Below are positions 53,801 through 62,248 of a stretch of 64,000 bases of DNA, one piece after another (position 1 is the first letter of the stretch; every line of letters begins with the position of its first letter). Made by a program: the position numbers and the translations under genes. Source of the DNA: Nocardia sp. NBC_01327 (GTDB taxonomy: Bacteria; Actinomycetota; Actinomycetes; Mycobacteriales; Mycobacteriaceae); NCBI RefSeq assembly GCF_035958815.1, contig NZ_CP108383.1, positions 4,836,001 to 4,900,000 of the forward strand. The letters are read 5' to 3'. The notes below the pieces were generated by a model. It was not told the DNA's origin and ran no database searches. It saw nothing but the letters and a program-made list of their open reading frames with translations.

Positions 53801-56800
53801 GAAAGGGCAGGGGTCGCGGACCGGGATACGGCGGCAGCCCAGGATCCCGACAGGCCGACGGCCCAGGGCGAGGTTCCGGGCGACTCGGTCGTGACACCCT
53901 TGCTGTTGTCCGGGGCCACTCCGGAGGCCTTGCGTGCCTTGGCATCCCGCATCGGCGAGCATATCGCCGCCCACCCGGACGTTGCTGCGGCGGACATCGT
54001 GCACACCCTGGCCACCACTCGTGCGGGACTGCGCTACCGGGCGGCGATCCTGCCGCAGGGCGACCGGGCCGTGCGGCAGGCGCTCACCGGCTTCGGCGAC
54101 GGCACTGCCCGCGGTGATGTGATCACCGGTATCGCACCGGGAAACAGGCGGTTGGCGTTCCTGTTCCCCGGGCAGGGCAGCCAATTCGCCGCGGCGGGCG
54201 CGGAGCTGTATCGCGCCGAGCCCGCGTTCGCCGCGGTACTCGACGAGGTGCTGACTCAGTTCGCGCCGCACCTCGACCGCTCCCTGCGGGAAATCATGTT
54301 CGCCGCCGAGGGTACCGAGGCGGCCGGCCTGCTGGATCGGACCCGGTACACCCAGCCCGCGCTCTTCGCTGTCTCCGTGGCGCTCTCGCGCCTGCTGGAG
54401 CAGCGGGGAGTCCGCCCGGACGTGCTACTCGGGCACTCCGTCGGCGAACTCGCCGCCGCCCATATCGCGAGCGTGCTGACCCTGTCTGACGCGTGCGCCC
54501 TGGTCGCCGCGCGCGGACGACTCATGGACGAGCTGCCCGAGGGCGGCACGATGGTGGCGGTCGAAGCGACCGAGGACGAGGTCCGCGCACTGCTCACCGA
54601 GGTCGCGGGCGGCGCCGTTGCCATCGCGGCCGTCAACGGTCCGGAATCCCTTGTGCTAAGCGGTGACAGCGAGGCCGTCGAGGTCGTTGCCGACCGGCTG
54701 CGCACGCTGGGACGCCGCACCAGGCGGCTCGCGGTCAGCCACGCATTCCACTCCACCCGAATGGAACCCGTGCTCGCGGAGTTCCGGCGGATCGCGGAAT
54801 CGGTCGGCTACGCGCCTCCGCAGCTGACGGTGATCTCCAATCTGACCGGTGCGCCCGCCGCGGCCGACGAGCTGTGCACCCCCGAATACTGGGTCCGGCA
54901 CATTCGCGGCACGGTGCGCTTCCGCGACGGTATCGACGCCCTGGTCGCCGAGGGGGCGACCACCTTCCTCGAGGTCGGCCCCGGCGGCGTGCTCGCCGCG
55001 CTGCTGGCCGAAGGCCTGCCCGTGAATCCCGCTGGTGCGGTACTGCCCCTGCTTCCCAAGGGGCGCAGCGAGTCCCGAGCGGTCGCCGCCGCGCTCGCCG
55101 GGCTGTACGTGCGCGGTGTCCCGGTAATCTGGCCCACGGTGGGCAAGCAGATCGACCTGCCCACTTATCCGTTCGAGCACCGGCGGTTCTGGCCCGAGAA
55201 CGCCGCTCCGGCCGCCGACGCCGACTGGAATCTGTTGCGGGACAATGACGCACCGGCCCTCGCGGCGCTGTTGGGCATCACTGTCGACACTCCGCTCGCC
55301 GAGGCGCTGCCCGCGCTGACCGCGTGGCGCGCACGCACCGAGCGGGAATCCCTGGCCGCCGACCTGCGCTACCGCATCTCCTGGCAGTCGCTGACCGCTC
55401 CGAGCGGCCCCCGCCTGTCCGGACGTTGGCTCCTGGTGGTCCCGGAGGTCGAGAACGCCACAGCCGCAAGGGCATCGGCGGAGAATGCCCAGGCAGTACG
55501 GGAAGCCGGTCGCGTCGCCGCGGAGACCGGACCGGCGGTTGTGGAGGTCGCGCCGACGGCAGCAGAGACCGTGCCTGCGGTCGCGGGGACCGAGCCGGCG
55601 GCGCAGTCCGCGTCGGAGGTGGTGGAGCGGGTGCGGGCGGTGACGGAGACGTTCGCCGCGTACGGCGCCGAGGTGGCCGTCGTCACGGTCGGCGCGGGGA
55701 CGACCCGTGCGGAACTGTCGCAGCGGCTGCGGGATTCGGCTCCGGCGGGGGTGCTGTCAATGCTCGCGCTGGGTGCGGATCCGCTCGGAAATACGCTCCG
55801 GCTGGTGCAGGCCGCAGGCGACAGCGACGCCGATCTCAGACTGTGGTGCCTCACCTGCGGTGCGGCGCAGGACGCGGCGCCACTGCCGGAGCAGGAACAG
55901 ATCTGGGGCTTCGGACGTGTTGCCGCGCTGGAGCATCCCCGCGTGTGGGGCGGACTGATCGACCTGCCGGAGGTCCTGGACGACACCGCCGGGCGGCTGC
56001 TCGCGGCGGTGATCGGCGGCGGGCTGGGGGAGGAGGATCAGGTCGCGATCCGGCCGTCCGGGCTGTACGGCCGCCGTCTCGTCCGGGCGGTCCCGGACTC
56101 GACAGCGGATCGGCCGCACTGGAAACCGTCCGGCACCATCGTGATCACCGGTGGCACCGGCGGGATCGGCGCCGAGGTCGCTCGCAATCTGGCCGCCGAC
56201 GGCGCCGGGCATCTGGTCCTGGTAAGTCGCCGCGGCCCCGCTGCCCCGGGCGCTGCGGCGCTCGGGGCCGAGCTGGAACGCACGGGTGCCCGCGTCAGCC
56301 TGGAAGCCTGCGATATCGCTGATCGCACGGCCGTCGCCGGGCTGCTGGAGCGGCTACGCGCAGCGGGTGATTCGCCGCGCGCCGTATTCCACGCCGCGGG
56401 CGAGGTGTCCGTTCGCCCGATCGGGGAGCGCACCGCTGCGGATCTGGCCGGCGAGCTGGCTGCCAAGGTGGACGGTGCGTCGCACCTCGACGCACTGCTC
56501 GACCTGCCGTCGCTGGAAGCTTTTGTTCTCTTCTCCTCGATCGCCGGAACCTGGGGCAGTGGTGGGCAGAGCGGTTACGCGGCCGCCAATGCACACCTGG
56601 ACGCGCTCGCCGCGTGCCGGCGCGCTCGCGGACTGGCCGCCACCTCGGTGGCCTGGGGACCGTGGGCCGGTACCGGAATGGCACGGGGTGAAACGAGTGC
56701 AATCCTGCTGCGGCACGGGCTGATCGGACTGGAACCGGCGGTGGCCGTCGCGGCCCTGCGGCAGGCTGTCGACCAGGGTGATACGCACGTGGTCGTGGCC

Positions 56801-59800
56801 GCGGTGGACTGGGAGCGGTTCACGCCCACCTTCACCTCCGGCCGGCCCAGCCCACTGCTGCACGGCATTGCGGAGGCCACCCAGGCCGGCACCGGCGAGC
56901 ACACCACGAGCGATACCGCCGGCGGGTGGCGGCATCGGCTCACCGGCCTGGCCGAACCCGAGCAGCAGCAGCTGGTGCGGGAATTGGTCAGCACCGAGGT
57001 CGCCGCGGGGCTCGGTCACGCTGCCGGGCACACGTTCGATCCCGAAAGGCCGCTGCGTGAGCTCGGTTTCGACTCCCTGACCACGGTCGAGGTGCGCAAC
57101 CGGCTGGCCGCCGTCACCGGGCTGACCCTGCCCGCGTCGCTGCTGTTCGACCACCCGACCATCGCCGCACTGAGTGCCTGTCTGCACGACCTGCTGACCG
57201 GATCTGCGGCAGTCACGCCCGCACCGGTCGCCGGAACCGCCGCCGATCCGGCCGAACCGCTCGCCGTGGTCGCCATGGCGTGCCGTTTCCCCGGCGGCGT
57301 GCGGTCGCCGGAAGAACTGTGGGAACTCGTCACCGGCGAGGTCGACGCCTTCTCACCGATGCCCGCCGACCGCGGCTGGGACCTGGGCGCGCTCTACCAC
57401 CCGGATCCGGACAATCTCGGGACCAGCTATGCGACCGGCGGTGGATTCCTCACCGGCGCAGGCGATTTCGATGCCGCGTTCTTCGGTATCTCACCACGGG
57501 AGGCGCTGGCCATGGACCCCCAGCAGCGACTGCTGCTGGAGACCGCGTGGGAGGCGATGGAACGCGCCGGACTGGACCCGCTGCGGCTCACGGACCGCAC
57601 CGGTGGTGTTTTCGTGGGCGTCGCCGGGCAGGGTTACGGCTCCGGGCCCGTCTCGGCCGACGTCGAAGGGCATCTGCTCGCGGGCACCGTGACGAGCGTG
57701 GCTTCGGGGCGCATCGCCTACCAGTTCGGCCTGGAAGGACCGGCCGTCACCCTGGACACGGCCTGCTCTTCCGGACTGGTCGCTCTGCATCTCGCCGGGC
57801 AGGCGTTGCGATCCGGTGACTGCTCCTTCGCCCTCGTCGGCGGCGCGGCCGTCATGGCGGTCCCGGACGTCTTCGTCGAATTCAGCAGGCAGCGCGGGCT
57901 TTCCGCGGACGGCCGCTGCCGTTCCTTCGCCGACGCGGCCGACGGCACCGGCTGGGGCGAGGGTGCCGGCATGCTGCTGGTCGAGCGGCTCTCCGACGCG
58001 CAGCGGCAGGGCCACCCCGTACTCGCGGTGATCCGCGGCAGCGCCGTCAATCAGGACGGCACCTCCAACGGCCTCACCGCGCCGAACGGCCTTGCCCAGC
58101 AACGAGTGATCCGCCAGGCGCTCGCCAGTGCCGGTCTCGACGCCGCGGATATCGACCTCGTCGAGGCGCACGGCACCGGCACCGTGCTCGGCGATGTGGT
58201 CGAGGCGCAGGCGCTGCTGGCCACCTACGGCGCCGACCGCCGCGGGCGCGGGCCACTGCGACTGGGTTCACTGAAATCCAATATCGGCCACACCCAGGCC
58301 GCCGCCGGAATCGCGGGCATCATCAAGACAGTCCAGGCACTACGGCACGGCCTGCTACCGCGCACACTGCATATCGACGAACCCACCTCCCGCGTCGACT
58401 GGACCATCGGCGAGATCGAACTGCTGACCGAGACTCAGCCCTGGGAAACCGGAGACCGCCCCCGCCGCGCCGGCATCTCGGCCTTCGGTATGAGCGGCAC
58501 CAATGCCCACGTCGTGCTCGAGGAGGCAGTGCCCGGCGGGCGGCCTCCCGCGGCGCTCGGGGCGACTATCGGTCCGGTGCCCTGGATACTCTCCGCGCGT
58601 ACTCAGGCGGCGCTGCGCGGGCAGGCCCTCCGATTGCGGGATCACCTGATCGTCCATGCGGAGCTCGAAATCGACGAGGTGGCAGGGGCATTGGCTGCGC
58701 GGTCGGACTTCCCGGTGCGTGCCGTCGTGGTGGGCGCGGATCGGGAGACACTGCTGCGGTCGCTGACCGATCTCGCCGAAGACCCGGCCGCCCCCGGAAT
58801 CGTTCGGGGCGAGGCCGCGGCGGGGCGCACGGTATTCGTGTTCCCGGGGCAGGGCGCGCAGTGGCCGGGAATGGCCGCCGAACTGCTGGACACCGCACCG
58901 GAATTCATCGCTTCGATCGCCGAATGTGAAGCCGCACTGGCGCCTTGGACCGACTGGTCGCTGACCGATGTGCTGCGTGCGAAGCCCGGCGCGGCATCGC
59001 TCGAACGGGTCGATGTGGTGCAGCCCGCGCTGTTCGCGGTGATGATGGCGCTCGCCGCCCAATGGCGTGCCGCCGGTGTGCATCCCGATGCCGTGATCGG
59101 CCACAGTCAAGGTGAGATCGCAGCCGCCTGCGTCGCGGGTGCGCTGTCGCTCGCCGACGCGGCCAAGGTGGTGGCACTGCGCAGCCGGTCGCTGCGCGGT
59201 CTGTCGGGCGCGGGCGGCATGGTGTCCCTGGCGGTGGGACGCCGGCGCGCCGAAGAGCTGATCGCCCCGTACGGGGACGGTATCTGCGTTGCCGCCGTCA
59301 ACGGCCCGGGTGCGGTGGTCGTCGCGGGCACACCCGCGGCGCTGGCCGAGTTGGTGAGCGATTGCGCGGGCCGCGGCGTCCGCGCCCGCCCCATTCCGGT
59401 GGACTATGCCGCGCACTCCACTCAGGTGGAGCGGCTCCGGGATGAACTGCTGTCTCTGCTCGCCGACGTACGGCCGCGCGACGGGGAGATCCCGCTCTAC
59501 TCCACGGTCACCGGCGAACGGATCGGCGGGGCGTCGCTCGATGCCGGCTACTGGTACAGCAACCTGCGCGAGACCGTCGAATTCGACCGTGGCACAGCAA
59601 GTCTGCTTGACGCCGGCATTACGCGGTTCCTCGAGATGAGCCCGCATCCCGTCCTGACCGCCGCGATCGAGGGCGCCGCGGAGGAGGCCGGCCGCACCAT
59701 CGCCGCCATCGGCTCGCTGCGCCGCGACGACGGCGGCAGGCAACGCCTGCTGACCTCGCTGGGTGAGGCCTGGTGCTCCGGCGCGGCGGTGTCGTGGCGC

Positions 59801-62077
59801 CGGGTGGCCGCACCAGGCGGCGAGGCTGCCCAGTCCGACGCCGCGCACCGCGGCCGCGTCGTCACCCTGCCCACGTATGCCTTTCAGCGCCAAAGCTTCT
59901 GGCTACCGGCACCGGGTCGCCACGCTCCCGCGGCGGGCAGCGTCCCCGCGGCCGAAGCCGGACGGGAGCTGACCTACCGCATCGGCTGGCAACCCGTCTC
60001 CGAGCCGCCCCCGGCGCGGCTGTCCGGCGACTGGCTGCTGCTCGTACCGGGCGACCGACAGGGGCACCGGGCCGTCGAGGTCTGCGCGCGGGCGCTGCGG
60101 CACGGTGGCGCGCGACCTGTGAACGTCACCGTGCCTCCCGGCGCATCCGCCGACGATGCGCTGGCCGATCCCGCACTGCCCGGACAACCGGCGGGCATCC
60201 TCTCGCTGCTCGGACTCGACGAGGATCCGGCTCCGGACCACGGCGCCACGCCCGCCGGACTGATCGCGACCGTGCAACTGCTGCGGGCACTCGACGCGCG
60301 CGAGATCACCGCGCCGCTGTGGTCTGTGACGACCGGTGCGGTCGCCGTCGGCGACGAGGCGCTCGAGCATGCGGATCAGGCGGGCCTGTGGGGACTTGGC
60401 CAGGTGCTACTGCTTGAACAGGAGACCCGCCTCGGAGGTCTGCTCGACCTGCCCGCCACGGACCTGGATGCACTCGTCGCGGACGACGACGTGCTCGCCG
60501 GCCGCGTGGCCGCAGTGCTGACCGGCGGACACGGGGAGGATCAGATCGCGCTGCGGGCCACCGGCACGTACGGAAGGCGCTTGCAGCGCACCGATATTCA
60601 CGATGGTCCGGTGCTCCGCGACTGGTCGCCCACCGGCGGCACGGCGCTGATCACGGCGGGTATGAGCGAGCTGACGGCCGAGCTGTCGCGGTGGCTTGCC
60701 ACCCGGGGCGCCACGCATGTGGTGATCGCCGGAGGCCGCCGCAGTGGCGAGCCCGCCTCGCACCCGCTCGCCAACGGCGACGCCGCAGCGAACTCGCTCG
60801 GGAACGGTCGTGCCGCCGTGGCCACCGCGGGCAATGACAAGACCGGCACCGGCACCCTCGGTGACGGTGCGGCCGCCGCAGACCCGCTGGGCAATGGCGA
60901 GATCGCCGTGGCCCTGGCCGGCCACCGCCGAGGCGCGCTCCGCGAAGAAGAGACGCTTCGCGAAGATCTGGCCGACCTCGGCGCCGATCTGACCGTAATC
61001 GACTGCACCGCAACCGATCCGGAGTTGGCGGCAGAGCTGGCAGACCTGCCGCCCCTCCGCATCGTTGTGCACTCCGCTGTGCCGGAGCAGCCGGGTGCCA
61101 CCGTCTCGATTCTCACCGCGCGCGAGCTCGGCGATACCGTGCACGCGGCGCTGGCGGCAATGCGAAATCTGGAGGCGCTCAGCGCATCCGGAGACGCGAC
61201 CCTCGTCGTACTCACCGCGCCGAGCGGAACCTGGGGTGCGGCCAGGCACGGCGCGGCCACCGCCGCCTGTGCGGCGATCCAGGCACGGCTGCGACAGCGC
61301 CGCGACCGCGGCGCGCACACGTTGGCGGTTGCCGTCGGCGGACAGGACAGCCGGTCGGTCGCGACCGACCGCCCGCTACCGGCCGGGACCGTCACCGCAC
61401 TCCTGCAGCGACTGCTCGACCACGACGAGGCCGACGGCTTCCTGGCCGATATCGATGTGGACCGGATCATCGCCTCGGTGCCGAATCGCCGTGCGCTCGG
61501 CCTGATTCGCGACCTGCCCGAGATCGCGCAGGCACTGCGCGGGCAGCCGGAGAGCGATACCGCGCCCACTGCGCTCGCTGGACGGCTCGAGCCCCTCGGC
61601 GAACCGGCCCGTCGCCGCATGCTGCTCGATATCGTCACCGGTCACGCGGCGACCGTGCTCGGCCACAGCGACCGCTCGGCGGTCCGGTCCGAACAGGCCT
61701 TCGCCGACACCGGCTTCGACTCCATGCTCGCCGTCCAGTTCCGCAATCAATTGCGTGCCGCCACCGGGGTTCAGCTACCCGCCACCGTGGTCTTCGATCA
61801 TCCGACGCCGAGCGCGCTGGTCGAGGTGCTCTACGCCGAACTGTGCTCCGACACCGCCGCGGGCGCGCGGGCGCTGACCGAACTCGAGCGCCTGGAGTCG
61901 GCACTCGCGGGCCTCGCCCCCGGCGTACCGGGCGGGCAGGAGATCGGAGTGCGCCTGCAGCAGCTCGTGCGCCGCTGGACCGAGCCCGAGGCCCCGGCCC
62001 CGGAGCGGGACGTACTCGGCGCCGCCACCGCGGACGAGCTCTTCGACCTTCTCGACAACAACTACGGACTGGACTGA
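47813..62077 (+). CDS. type I PKS, modules 3-5 (three KS-AT-KR-ACP modules)
   Basis: 4754 residues from GTG 47813 (overlapping the PKS2 stop), with an N-terminal docking helix. Module 3: KS Cys210; AT Ser653 with YASH 753-756 (methylmalonyl); KR near 1183, Tyr1324, LDD, B-type; ACP Ser1483. Module 4: KS Cys1714; AT Ser2209 with HAFH 2310-2313 (malonyl); KR near 2780, Trp2914 and Tyr2922, no LDD, A-type; ACP Ser3088. Module 5: KS Cys3318; AT Ser3765 with YAAH 3865-3868 (methylmalonyl-like); KR lacks the GGTGxxG loop (TAGMSE near 4282) and its Tyr/Asn aligns to Ala4482/Cys4486, so it should leave a ketone; ACP Ser4637. It ends in a docking-like tail (TADELFDLLDNNYGLD) and has no thioesterase, so another subunit is expected. 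Confidence 0.93.
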   Translation: MKDSEAGSAELIGALRDAVKETVRLRKQNRELEAAAREPIAIVGMACRLPGGVSSPESLWELVASGGDGISGFPADRGWDLESLFDSDPDRAGRSYVREGGFLHEAAEFDAEFFGISPREALAMDPQQRLLLETAWEAVEYAGIDPSSLRGSRTGVYAGAMFYDQGLTLPGGLSSIDGQRLVGSSGSVVSGRLSFVLGLEGPALTLDTACSSSLVALHLAAQALRRRECDLALAGGVTVMSSPAEFIGFSRQRALAPDARCKAFAAAADGTIWGEGTALLLVERLSDAVANGHRVLAVMRGSAVNQDGTSNGLTAPNGPAQQRVIRAALADAGLTTADVDAVEAHGTGTKLGDPIEAQALLATYGRARPAERPLRLGSLKSNIGHAQAAAGVAGVIKMVLAMRHELLPRTLYVDEPSPFVDWESGSVSLLREAVGWPRGERPRRVGVSSFGISGTNAHVVLEEPATAVQADRPVPAAGPVPLVVSARTPQALRDQARLLLPLACDDTVNPHDLAHALVTTRTAFEHRAVVVGGRAELSELFPVFAAGQIEPGIAVGSAAEAGPVVFVFPGQGSQWVGMARELLAESAVFAARMGECAVALSPFVEWSLVDVLRSSGSLVRVDVVQPVLFSVMVSLAAVWRSFGVVPAAVVGHSQGEIAAAVVAGGLSLADGAKVVALRSRAIAALAGRGGMASIARSPEDTAQLLAPWPGRISVAAMNGPGATVVSGDPDALIELLDRCAADGIRARRIDVDYASHSAHVEEIRTELHTVLAGIRPGTGDIPFYSTVDSDWMDTAELDAGYWYRNLRQTVAFAPAVQALIELGHNAFLEISSHPVLAASIEDSATAVGASVAALHTLRRDEGGAHRLLCALGEAWVRGVPVDWTVALEGIAARPVALPTYPFQRRRYWADPEMRTATAESDDLWRELESRSVPELAQALDVDAEALGRVLPALSAWRARRGSTWRYRIVWQPLSLPPAPPAGPLLLVEPETGGGDVADALIGAGLELIRLTVPGPGHDRAALAALVRDAVADRPVTGVLSLLADESRAHPEHPELPGGLALTLALAQGLGDAGVTAPLWCVTRGLAVLDAGELPGAPVYGAVAGLGRVLALEHPDRWGGLIDLPPQCDARLAVRLRTVLATVRDEDQVAVRATGVYGRRLRPVAEGPGDQEQWPGTGTVLITGGTGGLGARVARRLAAIGVQHLLLLSRRGPEAPGVEHLRAELSAAGAAVTIGACDVTDREQLAAALAAIPAELPLTAVVHAAGILDDGMADTMTAARLDSQLRIKLTAATHLHELTAGHDLTAFVLFSSLMGTVGGLGQANYAAANAALDAFAATRRAAGLPTTCLAWGMWAGDGMVDRRDADRLDSLGVRAMDPHAALAALGRILAGDSAEAIVADVDWSRFATAGRTRGPALFGQLPGVAATPTETTDSPRARLAALPAAERTRRLAALIGELAAQVLGHDTPDALDTRKAFAELGFDSLSAVDMRNRLARATGLRLPTTILFDHATPQALAAHLATELGEPDTAPPAVTAVTTAADEPIAIVGIGCRFPGGAHGPDAFWQLLAEGRDIMADWPDDRGWDSGRLYDPRRERPGTTYSRVGGFLPDAAGFDAAFFGIAPREALAMDPQQRILLETCWEAIENAGIEPGSLRGENIGVFIGTNGGDYSARIAESADDTEGHFLTGNTASVLSGRLSYTFGLEGPALTVDTACSASLVALHLAVQALRRGECERALTGGVTIMSTPTLFLEFSRQGALARDGRCKAFSADADGTAWSEGAGVLMLERLSDARRHGHRVLALVTGTAINQDGASNGLTAPNGLAQQRVIRAALADAGVSAAEVGAVEAHGTGTNLGDPIEAQALQAVYGDRHHESRPLWLGSVKSNIGHTQAAAGVAGVIKMVLALRHAELPPTLHAQVPSPHIDWDTSGLRLLTEPTSWSRPDGPRRAGVSAFGISGTNAHVILQEAAAGGDGSEAGDLGIAPSQAREMPGNENWERAGVADRDTAAAQDPDRPTAQGEVPGDSVVTPLLLSGATPEALRALASRIGEHIAAHPDVAAADIVHTLATTRAGLRYRAAILPQGDRAVRQALTGFGDGTARGDVITGIAPGNRRLAFLFPGQGSQFAAAGAELYRAEPAFAAVLDEVLTQFAPHLDRSLREIMFAAEGTEAAGLLDRTRYTQPALFAVSVALSRLLEQRGVRPDVLLGHSVGELAAAHIASVLTLSDACALVAARGRLMDELPEGGTMVAVEATEDEVRALLTEVAGGAVAIAAVNGPESLVLSGDSEAVEVVADRLRTLGRRTRRLAVSHAFHSTRMEPVLAEFRRIAESVGYAPPQLTVISNLTGAPAAADELCTPEYWVRHIRGTVRFRDGIDALVAEGATTFLEVGPGGVLAALLAEGLPVNPAGAVLPLLPKGRSESRAVAAALAGLYVRGVPVIWPTVGKQIDLPTYPFEHRRFWPENAAPAADADWNLLRDNDAPALAALLGITVDTPLAEALPALTAWRARTERESLAADLRYRISWQSLTAPSGPRLSGRWLLVVPEVENATAARASAENAQAVREAGRVAAETGPAVVEVAPTAAETVPAVAGTEPAAQSASEVVERVRAVTETFAAYGAEVAVVTVGAGTTRAELSQRLRDSAPAGVLSMLALGADPLGNTLRLVQAAGDSDADLRLWCLTCGAAQDAAPLPEQEQIWGFGRVAALEHPRVWGGLIDLPEVLDDTAGRLLAAVIGGGLGEEDQVAIRPSGLYGRRLVRAVPDSTADRPHWKPSGTIVITGGTGGIGAEVARNLAADGAGHLVLVSRRGPAAPGAAALGAELERTGARVSLEACDIADRTAVAGLLERLRAAGDSPRAVFHAAGEVSVRPIGERTAADLAGELAAKVDGASHLDALLDLPSLEAFVLFSSIAGTWGSGGQSGYAAANAHLDALAACRRARGLAATSVAWGPWAGTGMARGETSAILLRHGLIGLEPAVAVAALRQAVDQGDTHVVVAAVDWERFTPTFTSGRPSPLLHGIAEATQAGTGEHTTSDTAGGWRHRLTGLAEPEQQQLVRELVSTEVAAGLGHAAGHTFDPERPLRELGFDSLTTVEVRNRLAAVTGLTLPASLLFDHPTIAALSACLHDLLTGSAAVTPAPVAGTAADPAEPLAVVAMACRFPGGVRSPEELWELVTGEVDAFSPMPADRGWDLGALYHPDPDNLGTSYATGGGFLTGAGDFDAAFFGISPREALAMDPQQRLLLETAWEAMERAGLDPLRLTDRTGGVFVGVAGQGYGSGPVSADVEGHLLAGTVTSVASGRIAYQFGLEGPAVTLDTACSSGLVALHLAGQALRSGDCSFALVGGAAVMAVPDVFVEFSRQRGLSADGRCRSFADAADGTGWGEGAGMLLVERLSDAQRQGHPVLAVIRGSAVNQDGTSNGLTAPNGLAQQRVIRQALASAGLDAADIDLVEAHGTGTVLGDVVEAQALLATYGADRRGRGPLRLGSLKSNIGHTQAAAGIAGIIKTVQALRHGLLPRTLHIDEPTSRVDWTIGEIELLTETQPWETGDRPRRAGISAFGMSGTNAHVVLEEAVPGGRPPAALGATIGPVPWILSARTQAALRGQALRLRDHLIVHAELEIDEVAGALAARSDFPVRAVVVGADRETLLRSLTDLAEDPAAPGIVRGEAAAGRTVFVFPGQGAQWPGMAAELLDTAPEFIASIAECEAALAPWTDWSLTDVLRAKPGAASLERVDVVQPALFAVMMALAAQWRAAGVHPDAVIGHSQGEIAAACVAGALSLADAAKVVALRSRSLRGLSGAGGMVSLAVGRRRAEELIAPYGDGICVAAVNGPGAVVVAGTPAALAELVSDCAGRGVRARPIPVDYAAHSTQVERLRDELLSLLADVRPRDGEIPLYSTVTGERIGGASLDAGYWYSNLRETVEFDRGTASLLDAGITRFLEMSPHPVLTAAIEGAAEEAGRTIAAIGSLRRDDGGRQRLLTSLGEAWCSGAAVSWRRVAAPGGEAAQSDAAHRGRVVTLPTYAFQRQSFWLPAPGRHAPAAGSVPAAEAGRELTYRIGWQPVSEPPPARLSGDWLLLVPGDRQGHRAVEVCARALRHGGARPVNVTVPPGASADDALADPALPGQPAGILSLLGLDEDPAPDHGATPAGLIATVQLLRALDAREITAPLWSVTTGAVAVGDEALEHADQAGLWGLGQVLLLEQETRLGGLLDLPATDLDALVADDDVLAGRVAAVLTGGHGEDQIALRATGTYGRRLQRTDIHDGPVLRDWSPTGGTALITAGMSELTAELSRWLATRGATHVVIAGGRRSGEPASHPLANGDAAANSLGNGRAAVATAGNDKTGTGTLGDGAAAADPLGNGEIAVALAGHRRGALREEETLREDLADLGADLTVIDCTATDPELAAELADLPPLRIVVHSAVPEQPGATVSILTARELGDTVHAALAAMRNLEALSASGDATLVVLTAPSGTWGAARHGAATAACAAIQARLRQRRDRGAHTLAVAVGGQDSRSVATDRPLPAGTVTALLQRLLDHDEADGFLADIDVDRIIASVPNRRALGLIRDLPEIAQALRGQPESDTAPTALAGRLEPLGEPARRRMLLDIVTGHAATVLGHSDRSAVRSEQAFADTGFDSMLAVQFRNQLRAATGVQLPATVVFDHPTPSALVEVLYAELCSDTAAGARALTELERLESALAGLAPGVPGGQEIGVRLQQLVRRWTEPEAPAPERDVLGAATADELFDLLDNNYGLD
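48920..49210 (+). repeat. 291-bp tract identical to 43236-43526
   Basis: The PKS3 copy of the tract, at the end of the module 3 KS. A second block of the same codon style follows at 49501-49790 in the AT. Shorter identical blocks (48092-48210 with 42411-42529, and the roughly 50 bp around 48653-48704 with 42971-43022) flank it. Confidence 0.85.
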
Positions 62078-62248
62078 GGGCGGATATATGCCGGACAACC
62101 AGAGATTCCCCGAATACTCGAGGCCCCCTGTCGCCGGTCCGGTGTGCGCGTGCACACGCGGCGATATCGAGATGATAACCCGGCGGATTACGGTCGGTTC
62201 ATCCGTATTTCCCTTCTCCGACAGCGAGTTTCGCCGAGAGGAACGTCG

